Of a stretch of DNA of 35,821 nt, positions 8,093 to 16,643 are shown piece by piece. The notes under the pieces are model-generated. The model ran no database searches. It saw nothing but the letters and a program-made list of their open reading frames with translations, and had not been told where the DNA came from. Position numbers and translations under genes: made by a program. Source of the stretch: an uncultured Pelosinus sp. (GTDB taxonomy: Bacteria > Bacillota > Negativicutes > Sporomusales > Acetonemataceae); assembly GCA_900542835.1 (NCBI GenBank), contig UQPB01000036.1, positions 1 through 35,821 on the forward strand, in the 5' to 3' direction. Position 1 is the stretch's first letter; every line of letters begins with the position of its first letter.

Positions 8093-8890
8093 TCACAGCA
8101 TCGCCTGACCAGCGATAATGATTTCGATGCCGCAGTCGCTGGCAAGGTCTTTCGCCAGCGGCGTAACAATCGCTCCGGGAGCGGCCTCCAGCCGGGTCTG
8201 ACCAGCTTGAGCCGCCGCCTTAACCCGATTGGCGTCAACCAGTGTTCTTCCGGCAGGAGCCGCGGCGGTCGCCGGCTTTGGCGCCGCCAGCCGCCGGGCC
8301 TGTGCCGCCAGCTGCTCCACAGGCGTCAACCGAACGCCGTAGGTTTCAATGATTTTCAAATTCCGCTGCAGCGCCTGCGTCAGGGCCGGCGTTGCGGCAT
8401 CCATCCCCAGCCGTTTCCGGCAGGGATCCCGGGGATCGGCGGCGTTAACCGCGGCAACTACCGCTTTGCCCTGCAGCAGCGCCTGCATCAACAGGGTCGA
8501 GGTCATCGTATCGGCAATGGGAGCAGCTAACTTAGCCGCTGCGTTTTGCGTCAGCACCGGTACAACCACCAGCTGCGCCTGCTGCAGCGCCTTTGCCGGA
8601 TAGGGGTCGGAAGCAATAACAACGGTAGCGCCGCCGCCCAGTTCCGTGCGGACACGCTCGGCGCCGGCAATCCGGCAGGCGGCCTCGGACAGAACAACTG
8701 TCAGGCGAACGCCGTCGGCCTGCAGGCGCCGCAGTTGCTCCAGCCCCTGCTCCAACCCGATGCTGCCGCCGGTTATGACCGCCAGCAGGCAGGGGCCGGC
8801 ATCCGCCGCGGCAGCGGCTGGAGCCGTCACGGCCTGCAGGCGCAGAGCCACCTCGGCGCAAACCCGCCGCACCAGTTCTTCAGTATCCAT
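8093..8890 (-). CDS. pduM: PduM-like protein with flavoprotein-type middle domain
   Basis: A 265-residue protein in the PduM position, between pduL and pduO. Its N-terminus (MDTEELVRRVCAEVALRL) is an amphipathic helix like the start of Salmonella PduM and of encapsulated enzymes. Its C-terminus (VTPLAKDLASDCGIEIII) resembles the C-terminal end of PduM. Between them, about residues 30-185, is a Rossmann-like stretch of the HFCD flavoprotein type (LLAVITGGSIG, then VVVPVLTQNAAAKLAAPIAD), absent from the about 160-residue enteric PduM. PduM is a structural factor needed for proper compartment assembly. Whether FMN binds here is unknown: the family's catalytic His/Cys are not obvious. The ATG at 8890 follows GCGGGGGTG. 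The PduM assignment is inference from ends and position. Confidence 0.75.
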   Translation of the reverse strand: MDTEELVRRVCAEVALRLQAVTAPAAAAADAGPCLLAVITGGSIGLEQGLEQLRRLQADGVRLTVVLSEAACRIAGAERVRTELGGGATVVIASDPYPAKALQQAQLVVVPVLTQNAAAKLAAPIADTMTSTLLMQALLQGKAVVAAVNAADPRDPCRKRLGMDAATPALTQALQRNLKIIETYGVRLTPVEQLAAQARRLAAPKPATAAAPAGRTLVDANRVKAAAQAGQTRLEAAPGAIVTPLAKDLASDCGIEIIIAGQAML

Positions 8891-8905
8891 GCTGCACACC
8901 CCCGC

Positions 8906-9544
8906 TCATTTCTCAATGGTGACCCAATCTCCATTGTTTAGTCCGGCGGCGTTGGCCTCATCGGTATCAATGTGAAACTCGAGACGAAAATCGGGTTTGA
9001 CCCGGATTAATACGCGGTCATAGCTGCCGCCGCGTTCGCCGCCAAACGCCACCTTGACGCGGTCGCCGTCGGCGACGCCGAGACGGCAGGCATCCGCCTG
9101 CGTCATATGAATGTGCCGCGCCGCGCAGATAACCCCTTCCGACAGCGTGACAGCGCCATGGGTGCCGGCAACAATCACGCCGGCCGAGCCGGCAATATCG
9201 CCCGAATTGCGCACCGGCGGCGCAATCCCCAGACTAAACCCATCGGTGCGGGCCAGCTCGATCTGGGTAAAATCGCGTACCGGTCCCAATACACGTACGC
9301 CGCGGATAACCCCCTTGGGACCGATCAGGGTCACGGTCTCCCTGGCGGCGAATTCGCCAACCTGCTTTAGATCTTTTTGATGGGTCAGGGTACTGCCGGA
9401 ACCGAACAGCACTTCCATATGAGCGGCGCTGAGATGAATGTGGCGGTTGGATACGCCTACGGGAATGCGGCCGTCCGCAGCCGCCCCGGCTTCTAGTGCC
9501 GCCATTACCTGGCGGACAGCAGTTTCAATCAACTTTTGGTCCAT
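8906..9544 (-). CDS. pduL: Phosphate propanoyltransferase PduL
   Basis: A 212-residue PduL-type phosphotransacylase, unrelated to Pta. It converts propionyl-CoA and phosphate to propionyl-phosphate and recycles CoA within the shell. Visible signatures are the metal-binding VSNRHIHLS (first barrel), the second-domain ARHIHMTQADA, and FHIDTDEANA near the end. The first 16 residues (MDQKLIETAVRQVMAA) are the usual encapsulation helix. The ATG at 9544 is 6 bases after CAGGTG; a GTG three codons upstream is less likely. No propionate kinase (PduW) is in the window, so the acyl-phosphate must be used by a housekeeping kinase. Confidence 0.95.
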   Translation of the reverse strand: MDQKLIETAVRQVMAALEAGAAADGRIPVGVSNRHIHLSAAHMEVLFGSGSTLTHQKDLKQVGEFAARETVTLIGPKGVIRGVRVLGPVRDFTQIELARTDGFSLGIAPPVRNSGDIAGSAGVIVAGTHGAVTLSEGVICAARHIHMTQADACRLGVADGDRVKVAFGGERGGSYDRVLIRVKPDFRLEFHIDTDEANAAGLNNGDWVTIEK

Positions 9545-9568
9545 TGTTTTCACCTGCTATGATTCTGC

Positions 9569-9853
9569 TTATTTTGCATCCAGTTTCGGCAAAATTTTTT
9601 CAATATCGGTATGGGGCCGCGGAATGACATGTACCGAGACAAGTTCGCCGACGCGGCCGGCAGCCGCGGCGCCGCTGTCAGTAGCCGCCTTAACGGCGCC
9701 GACATCGCCGCGCACCATGACGGTAACCAGGCCGGAACCGATTTTTTCATAACCAATTAAAATGACATTGGCAGCCTTGACCATGGCGTCAGCAGCTTCA
9801 ATCGCGCCCACCAAGCCTTTGGTTTCTACCATTCCCAGTGCCTCTCCACGCAT
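9569..9853 (-). CDS. pduJ: Microcompartment shell protein PduJ (BMC-H)
   Basis: A 94-residue single BMC-domain protein forming hexameric shell tiles. It is very close to PduA of this operon (both contain GLVTVMVRGDVGAVKAA), so the A/J names rest on position: this copy follows pduK. The ATG at 9853 is one base after the pduK stop (TAATATG) and 9 bases after AAGGAGG inside the end of pduK, so translation is probably coupled. An open frame extends upstream to 10078 but overlaps pduK and is not used. Confidence 0.93.
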   Translation of the reverse strand: MRGEALGMVETKGLVGAIEAADAMVKAANVILIGYEKIGSGLVTVMVRGDVGAVKAATDSGAAAAGRVGELVSVHVIPRPHTDIEKILPKLDAK

Positions 9854-9854
9854 A

Positions 9855-10361
9855 TTATTCGTCCTCCTTATGTGTTTCTGAATAGTGAATGCATTGTATC
9901 CGGGGATCGCCCTTACGGCGGGTGCATTCAGGATCGCCGCAAAGATTGCAGGTCCCGTTGCCGGGGCCGGCAGCGAAATCAACGCCGGGTTCAGCCGGCG
10001 CCGCAGACGGAGCTGCGGCCGTATCGCCGCTTTCCACCGCCGGCTGCGGCCCAGGGATATCCCCGCTGCTGCCGTCAACCGTCTCCCGGCTGTGAATCAG
10101 CCGGTCCAGACCGCTATGCGGCCGCGGAATAACATGAGCGGAAACAACGGTATTCAGTTTGCCGGCGGCGGCGGTTGCTGCGGCGACCGCCGCTGTGACC
10201 GCCCCTACATCGCCGCTGATTTTTACAGTCACCATACCGCCGCCTTTAGTCAGTTCATAACCAAGCAGCTCAATATTGGCCGCCTTAACGGCGGCGTCAG
10301 CCGCTTCCAGGCCGGCGGTCAGGCCGACCGTTTCAATAAGTCCCAACGCCTGATTGCGCAT
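9855..10361 (-). CDS. pduK: Shell protein PduK with C-terminal metal-binding tail
   Basis: A 168-residue shell protein. The BMC-H domain covers about residues 3-90; a low-complexity Ala/Pro-rich linker (about 95-133) leads to a cysteine cluster C138, C141, C146, C157 in GTCNLCGDPECTRRKG and PRIQC, a pattern that suggests an Fe-S or zinc site, as known for PduK. PduK is a minor shell component in enteric systems. The order here is H-K-J, whereas Salmonella has H-J-K. The ribosome binding site GAGGAGGTG overlaps the end of pduH. Confidence 0.92.
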   Translation of the reverse strand: MRNQALGLIETVGLTAGLEAADAAVKAANIELLGYELTKGGGMVTVKISGDVGAVTAAVAAATAAAGKLNTVVSAHVIPRPHSGLDRLIHSRETVDGSSGDIPGPQPAVESGDTAAAPSAAPAEPGVDFAAGPGNGTCNLCGDPECTRRKGDPRIQCIHYSETHKEDE

Positions 10362-10365
10362 GCGT

Positions 10366-10812
10366 TCACCTCCTCACGTCTTCCGCTTCCCGCATAATGC
10401 GCAGTACCAGTTCCCTTACCGCCTGATAAACATCAGCATCCGCCTTTGCCGGCCGTGCTGCGGCTTTATCCTTGAAGGGCAGCCCCTTGACCAGGCGGGC
10501 GGCATTATAGCCGCACCGCCGCCACTCGGCGGCATCGCCGCCGCGGCAGACGAACAGCGGCTGCTCCGGCGGCAGTTTGCGATAATGAATGCAAATTGCT
10601 GTCTCGCTTACACCAATGCCAACCCCCAGCTGCGAGCCGCAGGCACCGTCGTAGGCCATCTGTGCCGCGTCGCCGCCGGCCACTTCGACCAGCAGGCAGG
10701 GCACGCCTTCTTCTTCCATGCCCGCCCGCAGTTCCCGCAGCTTGGCCGAACAGCCGGGATGAGCAACAGCCAGCAGGGCAATAACCGGTTTTTCAGATTG
10801 CCGCATTGCCAT
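10366..10812 (-). CDS. pduH: Diol dehydratase reactivase small subunit
   Basis: The small subunit of the diol dehydratase reactivating factor, 148 residues from ATG 10812 (ATG 10806 is also possible). It has the family pattern EEGVPCLLVEV and GSQLGVGIGVSE, and the fold resembles the dehydratase medium subunit. With PduG it removes inactivated cobalamin from PduCDE. The pduG stop is TAA at 10814-10816, so TAAGATG couples the two genes. A longer open frame up to 10929 overlaps pduG and reads out of family. Confidence 0.93.
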   Translation of the reverse strand: MAMRQSEKPVIALLAVAHPGCSAKLRELRAGMEEEGVPCLLVEVAGGDAAQMAYDGACGSQLGVGIGVSETAICIHYRKLPPEQPLFVCRGGDAAEWRRCGYNAARLVKGLPFKDKAAARPAKADADVYQAVRELVLRIMREAEDVRR

Positions 10813-10813
10813 C

Positions 10814-12640
10814 TTAGCCACTCTCCCCGCTGCCGGACAGCACCAGCCCGGTGGCGACCGCGTTGCGCGGCCCCTCCGTACCGCGAATATTGCCCCGGCC
10901 GCAGACGATGCCATACTCGGCCAGCGCATCGGTCACCATATCGGCAACTTCAAAATCCATTGCCGAGCCCCCGACCAGCACGACAAATTCCATGTGCCGG
11001 ATATTGCCGGTCGGAGCCACCCGGGCCAAAGCCCGCAGCGCGTTGGCGACAAATACCCGCCGCTTGGCTTCCCGCCGCACATGGCGGATCCGGTCGACAG
11101 GATGCTCGGTGGGTATCGGCAGCATCTGGCCATCCTTAAGGATTACTACCCGGGCAAATACATGCGGCTCCAGATGAGTCTCAAAGAAACGGACGGTCCC
11201 GTCCTCCAGCCGGATATGGTACAGGCTTTCCACCTTGGCCAGCGGGTAACGTTTGATATCTTCGGCTAAGGCCGGATCATTCAGTCCCAGTTCGGAGTTA
11301 ATCAGCATGGTAACCATGTCGCCGGCACCGCCGAGATGGATCGAAGCGGTCTTGCCTTCACGGTCAACAATCGCTGCGTCGGTAGAGCCGCCGCCCATAT
11401 CGAGAATAGCCAGCGGCCGGGCCGTGCCGGGAGTAGTCAGGGCGCCGCGGATGGCCATGCCCGCCTCCACACCGGCAATGACAACACTGACGCCAAGCTC
11501 TGCCTGGAGCTGATCGGCAATTTGCTGCATCGGCAGCCGGCTGGTCTTGACCATTGCCGCCAGAGCAACCGCATTTTCCAGCGCGAATTCGCCGGCCAGG
11601 CCGCCCTGCACCCGCTGCGGCACAAAAGTATCGACAGCCAGGATATCCTGAATTTTCATATCGCCGACCGCCTGACCGGTCAGATCAGCCATGACCTGGC
11701 GCACCCGCTCCAGCATGCCGTTGACATTGGTGCCGGCCTCGCCCTGCACATCGGTCAGCGGCTGTACCCGTTCCACCGTTTCCATGATCCTGGCCGCGCC
11801 GGCATCGACATCGACGTCGGCGCGGCCCCGCTGGCCAATGGCGGTAATAAAGCCGGCCGGTATTGTCCGGGCTCTCACATCGCCCTGGGGCGTACGGATC
11901 ACGACTGCCGAACGGTTGCCGATCAGTGCCCGGGCAATCGGCACCACCAGCTTGGTCTCCTCGGGGCTCAAGCCGAATACCGTGGCGATGCCGTAAGGAT
12001 TGGACAGGGTCCGGATCGTTTGACCGGTCTCGGCTACTTCCACCGCCGCCAGCATGCCCACAGGTACTTTTTCCAGCAGTGCCACCTCATCCACAGCCGG
12101 GACCGGCTGGCGCAGACGGTTGACAATCAGCACCGCGTCGTCATTGCCGGCGACAATCCCCTGCACAGCAACGCCACGCTCTACCGCCGCATTAATGGCG
12201 TTGGCGGCGTCTTCAAAATCAATGCCGCCAGGGACCAGGCAAATAACCTTCTCGCCTGCCGCCGTCTGTGCCAGCTGCGCTAACGGCGTCGTCGTCCCCG
12301 CTCCCAGACCGATGCCGCCGGGAGTCGACGGATTGTGACCGATCATCGACGATTCGGTGATAATGGTTTCGGTTATCGTCTCCATCGCCAAATCGCCAAT
12401 TACCGGCGTCGCCTCATTGAGGCGGATTTGCGCCAGCTGGCCGAAGTCGAGACCGGCCGCCTGCAGCGCCTGCCGCAAGGCGTTGACAATACCGGGCACA
12501 TTAGCCGCCGTTCCCTTGATGCCGGTGGTACGGACAAGGCTGCTGGCCAGATAGCGCTCGACCTGCCCCTGAACGCCGCATTCGGCCAGGCATACCTCGG
12601 TGGTGGAGTTGCCGATATCCACACCTGCGATTACAGGCAT
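10814..12640 (-). CDS. pduG: Diol dehydratase reactivase large subunit
   Basis: A 608-residue ATPase with an actin/Hsp70-like fold. The phosphate loop VIAGVDIGNSTTEVCLA is at the start (residues 3-19) and a second, LAILDMGGGSTDAAIV, lies in the C-terminal half; VVLVGGSAMDFE near the end is the adenosine motif. It acts as a molecular chaperone with PduH: ATP hydrolysis drives release of damaged B12 from the glycerol- or oxygen-inactivated dehydratase. Length is normal (Salmonella 610). It follows pduE by 11 bases, with AGGAG as ribosome binding site. Confidence 0.96.
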   Translation of the reverse strand: MPVIAGVDIGNSTTEVCLAECGVQGQVERYLASSLVRTTGIKGTAANVPGIVNALRQALQAAGLDFGQLAQIRLNEATPVIGDLAMETITETIITESSMIGHNPSTPGGIGLGAGTTTPLAQLAQTAAGEKVICLVPGGIDFEDAANAINAAVERGVAVQGIVAGNDDAVLIVNRLRQPVPAVDEVALLEKVPVGMLAAVEVAETGQTIRTLSNPYGIATVFGLSPEETKLVVPIARALIGNRSAVVIRTPQGDVRARTIPAGFITAIGQRGRADVDVDAGAARIMETVERVQPLTDVQGEAGTNVNGMLERVRQVMADLTGQAVGDMKIQDILAVDTFVPQRVQGGLAGEFALENAVALAAMVKTSRLPMQQIADQLQAELGVSVVIAGVEAGMAIRGALTTPGTARPLAILDMGGGSTDAAIVDREGKTASIHLGGAGDMVTMLINSELGLNDPALAEDIKRYPLAKVESLYHIRLEDGTVRFFETHLEPHVFARVVILKDGQMLPIPTEHPVDRIRHVRREAKRRVFVANALRALARVAPTGNIRHMEFVVLVGGSAMDFEVADMVTDALAEYGIVCGRGNIRGTEGPRNAVATGLVLSGSGESG

Positions 12641-12651
12641 TTCAGCTGCTC

Positions 12652-13170
12652 CTAATCGGCCCGCAGACGGTTGCGGCGCTCATAGACATCGGCCGCCTCC
12701 CGCACCAGCGCGGCATTGATCTTCGCCCCGTAGCGGCCATCGAGCTCGTCGGCAATCGCCAGCAGTTCCGGCTTGCTGGAGCGGTAGGGACGCAGGGCGT
12801 TATAGATTTCCAGAACCCGGTCGTCGGGAATGGCGGTCAGCTCCGCCGCCCGGCGCAAATTGGCGGCAAATTGGTTGCGGCCCACGCCATCGGCGATATC
12901 GGCCTGCAGCCGCAGCGTATCCGGGGTAATGCGGACATCCTCGGCTTTAATGTCACCGCTGAGGACCTTTTCCAGGGTGATGTCGCCAAGTGTTTTGCCC
13001 GTGGGCGTCCGCAGCAGTTCCGGCCGTCTGGCCGCCAGCGGATAGTCCCGCTCCGGATCAAGCCGGACGGACGCGGCAGCCGCCGGCGCGGCAGCTGCCG
13101 GCGCCGCCTGCTGCGTCATGGATTTGATCACTTCTCGTACAATGTCTTCCAGCATTTTATTTTCAGCCAT
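12652..13170 (-). CDS. pduE: Diol dehydratase small subunit
   Basis: The gamma subunit of coenzyme B12-dependent propanediol dehydratase, 172 residues. The first about 20 residues (MLEDIVREVIKSMTQQ) are an amphipathic helix followed by an Ala/Pro linker, as in encapsulated subunits. The conserved body starts at DYPLAARRPELLRTPTGK and ends with the usual YERRNRLRAD. The ATG at 13170 lies 6-7 bases after GGAGGTG; the GTG three codons before is within the ribosome binding site and unlikely. It is 19 bases downstream of pduD. Confidence 0.95.
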   Translation of the reverse strand: MAENKMLEDIVREVIKSMTQQAAPAAAAPAAAASVRLDPERDYPLAARRPELLRTPTGKTLGDITLEKVLSGDIKAEDVRITPDTLRLQADIADGVGRNQFAANLRRAAELTAIPDDRVLEIYNALRPYRSSKPELLAIADELDGRYGAKINAALVREAADVYERRNRLRAD

Positions 13171-13189
13171 TTTTTTCACCTCCGCCTAG

Positions 13190-13837
13190 TTAGAACCGGA
13201 CTTCGATCTCTACCGGTTTAGCGCCCTGCACCACATGCTCGGTCTCCTTAATGTGCAGGACGGCGGCTTTCGCCTGGTATTTAGGCCGCGCCATCTGATC
13301 GTTGCGGGTGGGCACCGGCGTCGGCGATTCCCCTTTAGCGTATTTGGCCGCATTGCGTCCGATATGGCGGTAAGTTGCCAGATCCAGCAGCGGCGACTGG
13401 GGAAACAGCTCCAGGTTGCTCAGGGGCGGCAGGTCCTTTTGATGAATAATGGTGGTCCCCCGCGACTGAATGCCGACAGCGATTCCCGAACCGCTCAGCT
13501 TAGCCGCGTCATGGGCGACAAACGCTACATCCGAGCTCCGGAGGACCCGGACAACCCGCGCCTGTACGCCTTCCTCCTCAATGCCGGCGATGATTTCCCG
13601 CAGCACATCGCTGTGGGCAATGTCGACAATGGTTTTATTCTGATATTTGCCGAAAGCCGGCGCCAGGGCGATGATAACCTCGTCGCTGCGGCTGCCCGGG
13701 CGGGCCTCGCCCTTTTCCGAAAGCGTCATTGGCCGTCCCGCCGCTTTAACCGCCGGCGCCGCGGCAGCGGCCGGTACGGCTGCCTCAGTCAGCACCTGCT
13801 GCACGATTTCGCGGATCAAGGCTTCACTGATTTGCAT
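13190..13837 (-). CDS. pduD: Diol dehydratase medium subunit
   Basis: The beta subunit of propanediol dehydratase, 215 residues, close to the 224 of Salmonella. It starts with a targeting-type helix (ISEALIREIVQQVLTEA), then an Ala-rich linker, then the conserved B12-contacting body (IIALAPAFGKYQNKTIVDI, VAFVAHDAAKLSGSGIAVG, SRGTTIIHQKDLPPLSNLEL). I set the start at ATG 13837, preceded by AGAGAGGTG and 22 bases after pduC; an open frame reaching 14032 overlaps pduC and is spurious. It helps bind adenosylcobalamin at the interface with PduC. Confidence 0.96.
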   Translation of the reverse strand: MQISEALIREIVQQVLTEAAVPAAAAAPAVKAAGRPMTLSEKGEARPGSRSDEVIIALAPAFGKYQNKTIVDIAHSDVLREIIAGIEEEGVQARVVRVLRSSDVAFVAHDAAKLSGSGIAVGIQSRGTTIIHQKDLPPLSNLELFPQSPLLDLATYRHIGRNAAKYAKGESPTPVPTRNDQMARPKYQAKAAVLHIKETEHVVQGAKPVEIEVRF

Positions 13838-13859
13838 AGTTAGCACCTCTCTTTCAGAC

Positions 13860-15533
13860 TCACACGTCAAAGTCGGACGGGTTGACCGCCTGGCGGATGT
13901 TTTTAATTTCGTCCCAGCGTTCGCCGCTAAGGCGGTAGCCGGTGCCCGGACCGCGGTAATCGTTGCGGTTATTGACAGCGCTGATGACATTGAGATTTTT
14001 GTCAAGAATCGCAGCCGTATGCAGGTAATCACCGGATATGCGCTGTTTCAGGGTTCCAAGCACGTTTTCGGCAACATCGGCAAAGCCATTTTTGGCCAGG
14101 GCTTTGACAATATCGACGCCGGTAATGCCCCGTTTCATCATTTCTTCGGCGGCTTTGATGTCCTCGACGACATTGCGTTTGATGATATCGTTGGTGCCGT
14201 GGGCATAGGTGGCCGCTTCCACTTCCTCGTCGCTGATGGCCGGGAAGCCGAACTCTTTAAATACCGCCTGAATCGCTCTGGCCGCTTTATTGCGAACAGC
14301 GATGACTTCCGCTTCCGAAGCGGGCTTCAGACCGCCGTCAACCATCAGGTCGCGCTGAACGATGTTCCAGTCGTCATAATCGTCGACATCCCAGTTGGAG
14401 CCGGCGAACATATTATCGTAGTTAGGCGTGCCGCTGTAACCGGAGCAGATGAAATCGGTTCCCGGCAGCATCTGCATCAGGGTGCGGGCAGTGCGGCGAA
14501 TGTCGGAATGGGTAAAGGTCTGATCATTGCTGGAGGCAACCTCCAGATCCAGCATCGCCGCGCAGAGATTTTCAGCCAGAATAGCGCGAATGCCGGACGG
14601 TACCGCCGCCGGTACACCGACGCAGCTGACCGACCCGTTCTGCAGTCCCTGGACGCCGGCGCCGCGGGTAATCATGATGCAGCGAACCTCCAGGTACAAC
14701 ATCGATTTGCCCTCGGCGTAACCCATCTGCACTTCCGCGCCGGTGCCGGAGGTAAACCGCATCTTGAGACCGCGGGAGGCGTAAGCGGAAGCCAGAAACG
14801 CCTTCGACCAGGGAGTGTCGTCGCCGTCGACAAAAACGTTTTCCGTGCCATATACGGAAATGGTTTCAGCATAGGCGGTGATGCCGCGCATGCCCAGCAT
14901 CAGCTCCGTGGCTTCCTCCAGCGCGCACTGAATCAGCACGCCGCCGCGGCCAACCTGGCCGCCGACCTGCAGCGCCAGCGCGTTGAAGGGCGCGTAGCGG
15001 ACAACCGCAACCGTGGTCTCCATCTCATCAAACCCGCGCATGGCGGCCTCAGCCGCATCGGCGGCAATCATTACCGGATTGTCCTGGGTATTGGTAATAT
15101 GGCACTGGTTGGACGGCGTCTTGCGGGCCCGCATTTTTTGCAGCGCCATCATCATTTCCACCACGTTCATGGTATTGAGAACGGCGACAATCTTAGCCGC
15201 TGTCAGGCCGCGCACAACCTTAACCACTTCGTCGCGGCAAACATTAACGTCAACCAGCATTTTTGCGATCGCCGTGTCGGGCATGGACATCGATTTCTCC
15301 GCTGACGCCACATCAATGGCATAGTCGGCGATGAATTGATCGATAAAGTCAAACTTTGCCCGCGGAATTCCATCCATTTCCACAATGCGGCCATTTTCAA
15401 TTTTAATACTGGGCTGGGGATCGTTGGGACTGCCCATAGCGATAAGACCCACTTCCGGCCATTCGACGACAAAGCCATCCTGGTTGACAGGGCGGGCCTC
15501 CAGTACCTCAAACCGTTTTGATCTTTTCATCAT
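13860..15533 (-). CDS. pduC: Coenzyme B12-dependent propanediol dehydratase large subunit
   Basis: A 557-residue catalytic TIM-barrel subunit. It converts 1,2-propanediol to propionaldehyde (and glycerol to 3-hydroxypropionaldehyde) by a radical mechanism. All active-site residues of the Klebsiella enzyme are found with a constant +2 offset: Q143 and H145 (SNQCHITN), E172, E223, Q298, D337 and S364. Length matches the family (554). The start follows AGGGGGGA; two tandem ATGs (15533, 15530) are possible. Sequence alone does not separate diol dehydratase from glycerol dehydratase; the shell genes and PduL/PduP favour propanediol use. It lies 15 bases after pduB. Confidence 0.97.
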   Translation of the reverse strand: MMKRSKRFEVLEARPVNQDGFVVEWPEVGLIAMGSPNDPQPSIKIENGRIVEMDGIPRAKFDFIDQFIADYAIDVASAEKSMSMPDTAIAKMLVDVNVCRDEVVKVVRGLTAAKIVAVLNTMNVVEMMMALQKMRARKTPSNQCHITNTQDNPVMIAADAAEAAMRGFDEMETTVAVVRYAPFNALALQVGGQVGRGGVLIQCALEEATELMLGMRGITAYAETISVYGTENVFVDGDDTPWSKAFLASAYASRGLKMRFTSGTGAEVQMGYAEGKSMLYLEVRCIMITRGAGVQGLQNGSVSCVGVPAAVPSGIRAILAENLCAAMLDLEVASSNDQTFTHSDIRRTARTLMQMLPGTDFICSGYSGTPNYDNMFAGSNWDVDDYDDWNIVQRDLMVDGGLKPASEAEVIAVRNKAARAIQAVFKEFGFPAISDEEVEAATYAHGTNDIIKRNVVEDIKAAEEMMKRGITGVDIVKALAKNGFADVAENVLGTLKQRISGDYLHTAAILDKNLNVISAVNNRNDYRGPGTGYRLSGERWDEIKNIRQAVNPSDFDV

Positions 15534-15548
15534 TTATCCCCCCTGCTG

Positions 15549-16343
15549 TTAAATATAGGGCGTAGTCGCAGAGGCCGCCGGGCCGCCCATGGCTTCCAGC
15601 ACTTTTCTGCCGGTTTCGCGGGCGGCAATAACCGCCTGACGCACCGCGCCGGAATCTCCGGTTACCATAATAATGACCTCATTGGAATAGCTGGTGCCGC
15701 CGTTGCCGGGACTGGCATAGCCGACCAGTTCAACATTGGCAGTCTTTACCGCGACATCGGACATCAGGACGCCGATGGCGGCAGGCGCGCCGACAACCAG
15801 TCCGAAGGCCTTGCCGACAGGAGCGCCAAAGGCCCTGTTAATGGCATAGCTGGCCCGGGCCGTGTATTGCAATTCGATGTGTCCGGCCTCATTGGCATAT
15901 ACATCGCCAAACGTGCGCTCCAGCTCCTTCAGGGCGACTTCCACCGCGCGGCGGGCATCCGACACTTCCTCTGCCCCGAAGATGATCAGCGAGCCATGGC
16001 CGGCACCGCCTTTCGTATCTCTGGCCAGCTCAATGGCGACAATCTCCGTGTTCGTGGCTTTTACCGCCTCATCGGCAGCCATGATATGGGGCCCGGCGCC
16101 GGTGCGGGCGCCAAGAATACCAATTGAACGGTATTTGGGATCAATCTTCATCTTATCGTGCAGCATCGGGTCGACATTGGCGATAACCAGGCCGACCGTA
16201 TCGCCGATTGCCGTGCCGACAAACTCGGTCAGGCCGGGGTTGGCGCTAAAGCCGGCCGGAGCCGCGGCCGCAGCCGGTGGAGCGGCGGTTTCCATCCGCT
16301 TTTTAATTTCATCCATGACCTTTTCGATCAATTGCTCTTGCAT
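15549..16343 (-). CDS. pduB: Shell protein PduB (tandem BMC trimer)
   Basis: A 264-residue shell protein with two BMC domains (about 45-150 and 155-255), forming trimers and a major part of the shell facets. The N-terminal about 20 residues (MQEQLIEKVMDEIKKRMETA) form an amphipathic helix like the cargo signals; in Salmonella the PduB N-terminus tethers shell to enzymatic core. A short PduB' made from an internal start is known in enterics; no ATG at the matching place is evident here, so this cannot be claimed. The ribosome binding site is GGAGGGAA. It lies 24 bases after pduA. Confidence 0.95.
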   Translation of the reverse strand: MQEQLIEKVMDEIKKRMETAAPPAAAAAPAGFSANPGLTEFVGTAIGDTVGLVIANVDPMLHDKMKIDPKYRSIGILGARTGAGPHIMAADEAVKATNTEIVAIELARDTKGGAGHGSLIIFGAEEVSDARRAVEVALKELERTFGDVYANEAGHIELQYTARASYAINRAFGAPVGKAFGLVVGAPAAIGVLMSDVAVKTANVELVGYASPGNGGTSYSNEVIIMVTGDSGAVRQAVIAARETGRKVLEAMGGPAASATTPYI

Positions 16344-16367
16344 GCGTCTTTCCCTCCAAACATTTTG

Positions 16368-16643
16368 CTATTTGACCGCGGGAAGCAGCTGGCTCACATC
16401 CGAATGCGGACGGGCGATGACATGAACGGATACAACTTCGCCGACCTGCCTGGAAGCGGCGGCGCCTGCGTCGACGGCTGCCTTGACGGCGCCGACGTCG
16501 CCCCGGACCATAACGGTTACCAGGCCGGAGCCGATCTTCTCATAGCCGGCCAACAGAACATTGGCCGCCTTGACCATCGCGTCCGCCGCCTCAATCGCCG
16601 CCACCAGACCTTTGGTTTCAATCATTCCTAACGCTTCATTCAT
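16368..16643 (-). CDS. pduA: Shell protein PduA (BMC-H)
   Basis: A 91-residue hexameric shell protein with one BMC domain (ALGMIETKGLVAAIEAADAM at the start). In PduA the central pore lets propanediol in and retains propionaldehyde. It is nearly identical to PduJ at 9569. Its ATG overlaps the pduV stop by 8 bases (ATGAATGA) and follows GGGAGGTG within the end of pduV. It is third in the operon here, whereas in Salmonella pduA comes first. Confidence 0.94.
   Translation of the reverse strand: MNEALGMIETKGLVAAIEAADAMVKAANVLLAGYEKIGSGLVTVMVRGDVGAVKAAVDAGAAASRQVGEVVSVHVIARPHSDVSQLLPAVK

Noticed and set aside
9569..10078. Longer version of pduJ starting inside pduK
   Set aside because: The extra 75 residues overlap pduK in another frame; the ATG at 9853 has the ribosome binding site and the normal length.
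13190..14032. Longer version of pduD starting inside pduC
   Set aside because: The extra residues are antiframe to pduC; the ATG at 13837 has a proper ribosome binding site and begins with the encapsulation helix.
3011..16631. Many long plus-strand frames opposite the pdu genes
   Set aside because: They result from the high GC and strong codon bias of the minus-strand genes; they carry no ribosome binding sites or recognisable domains.
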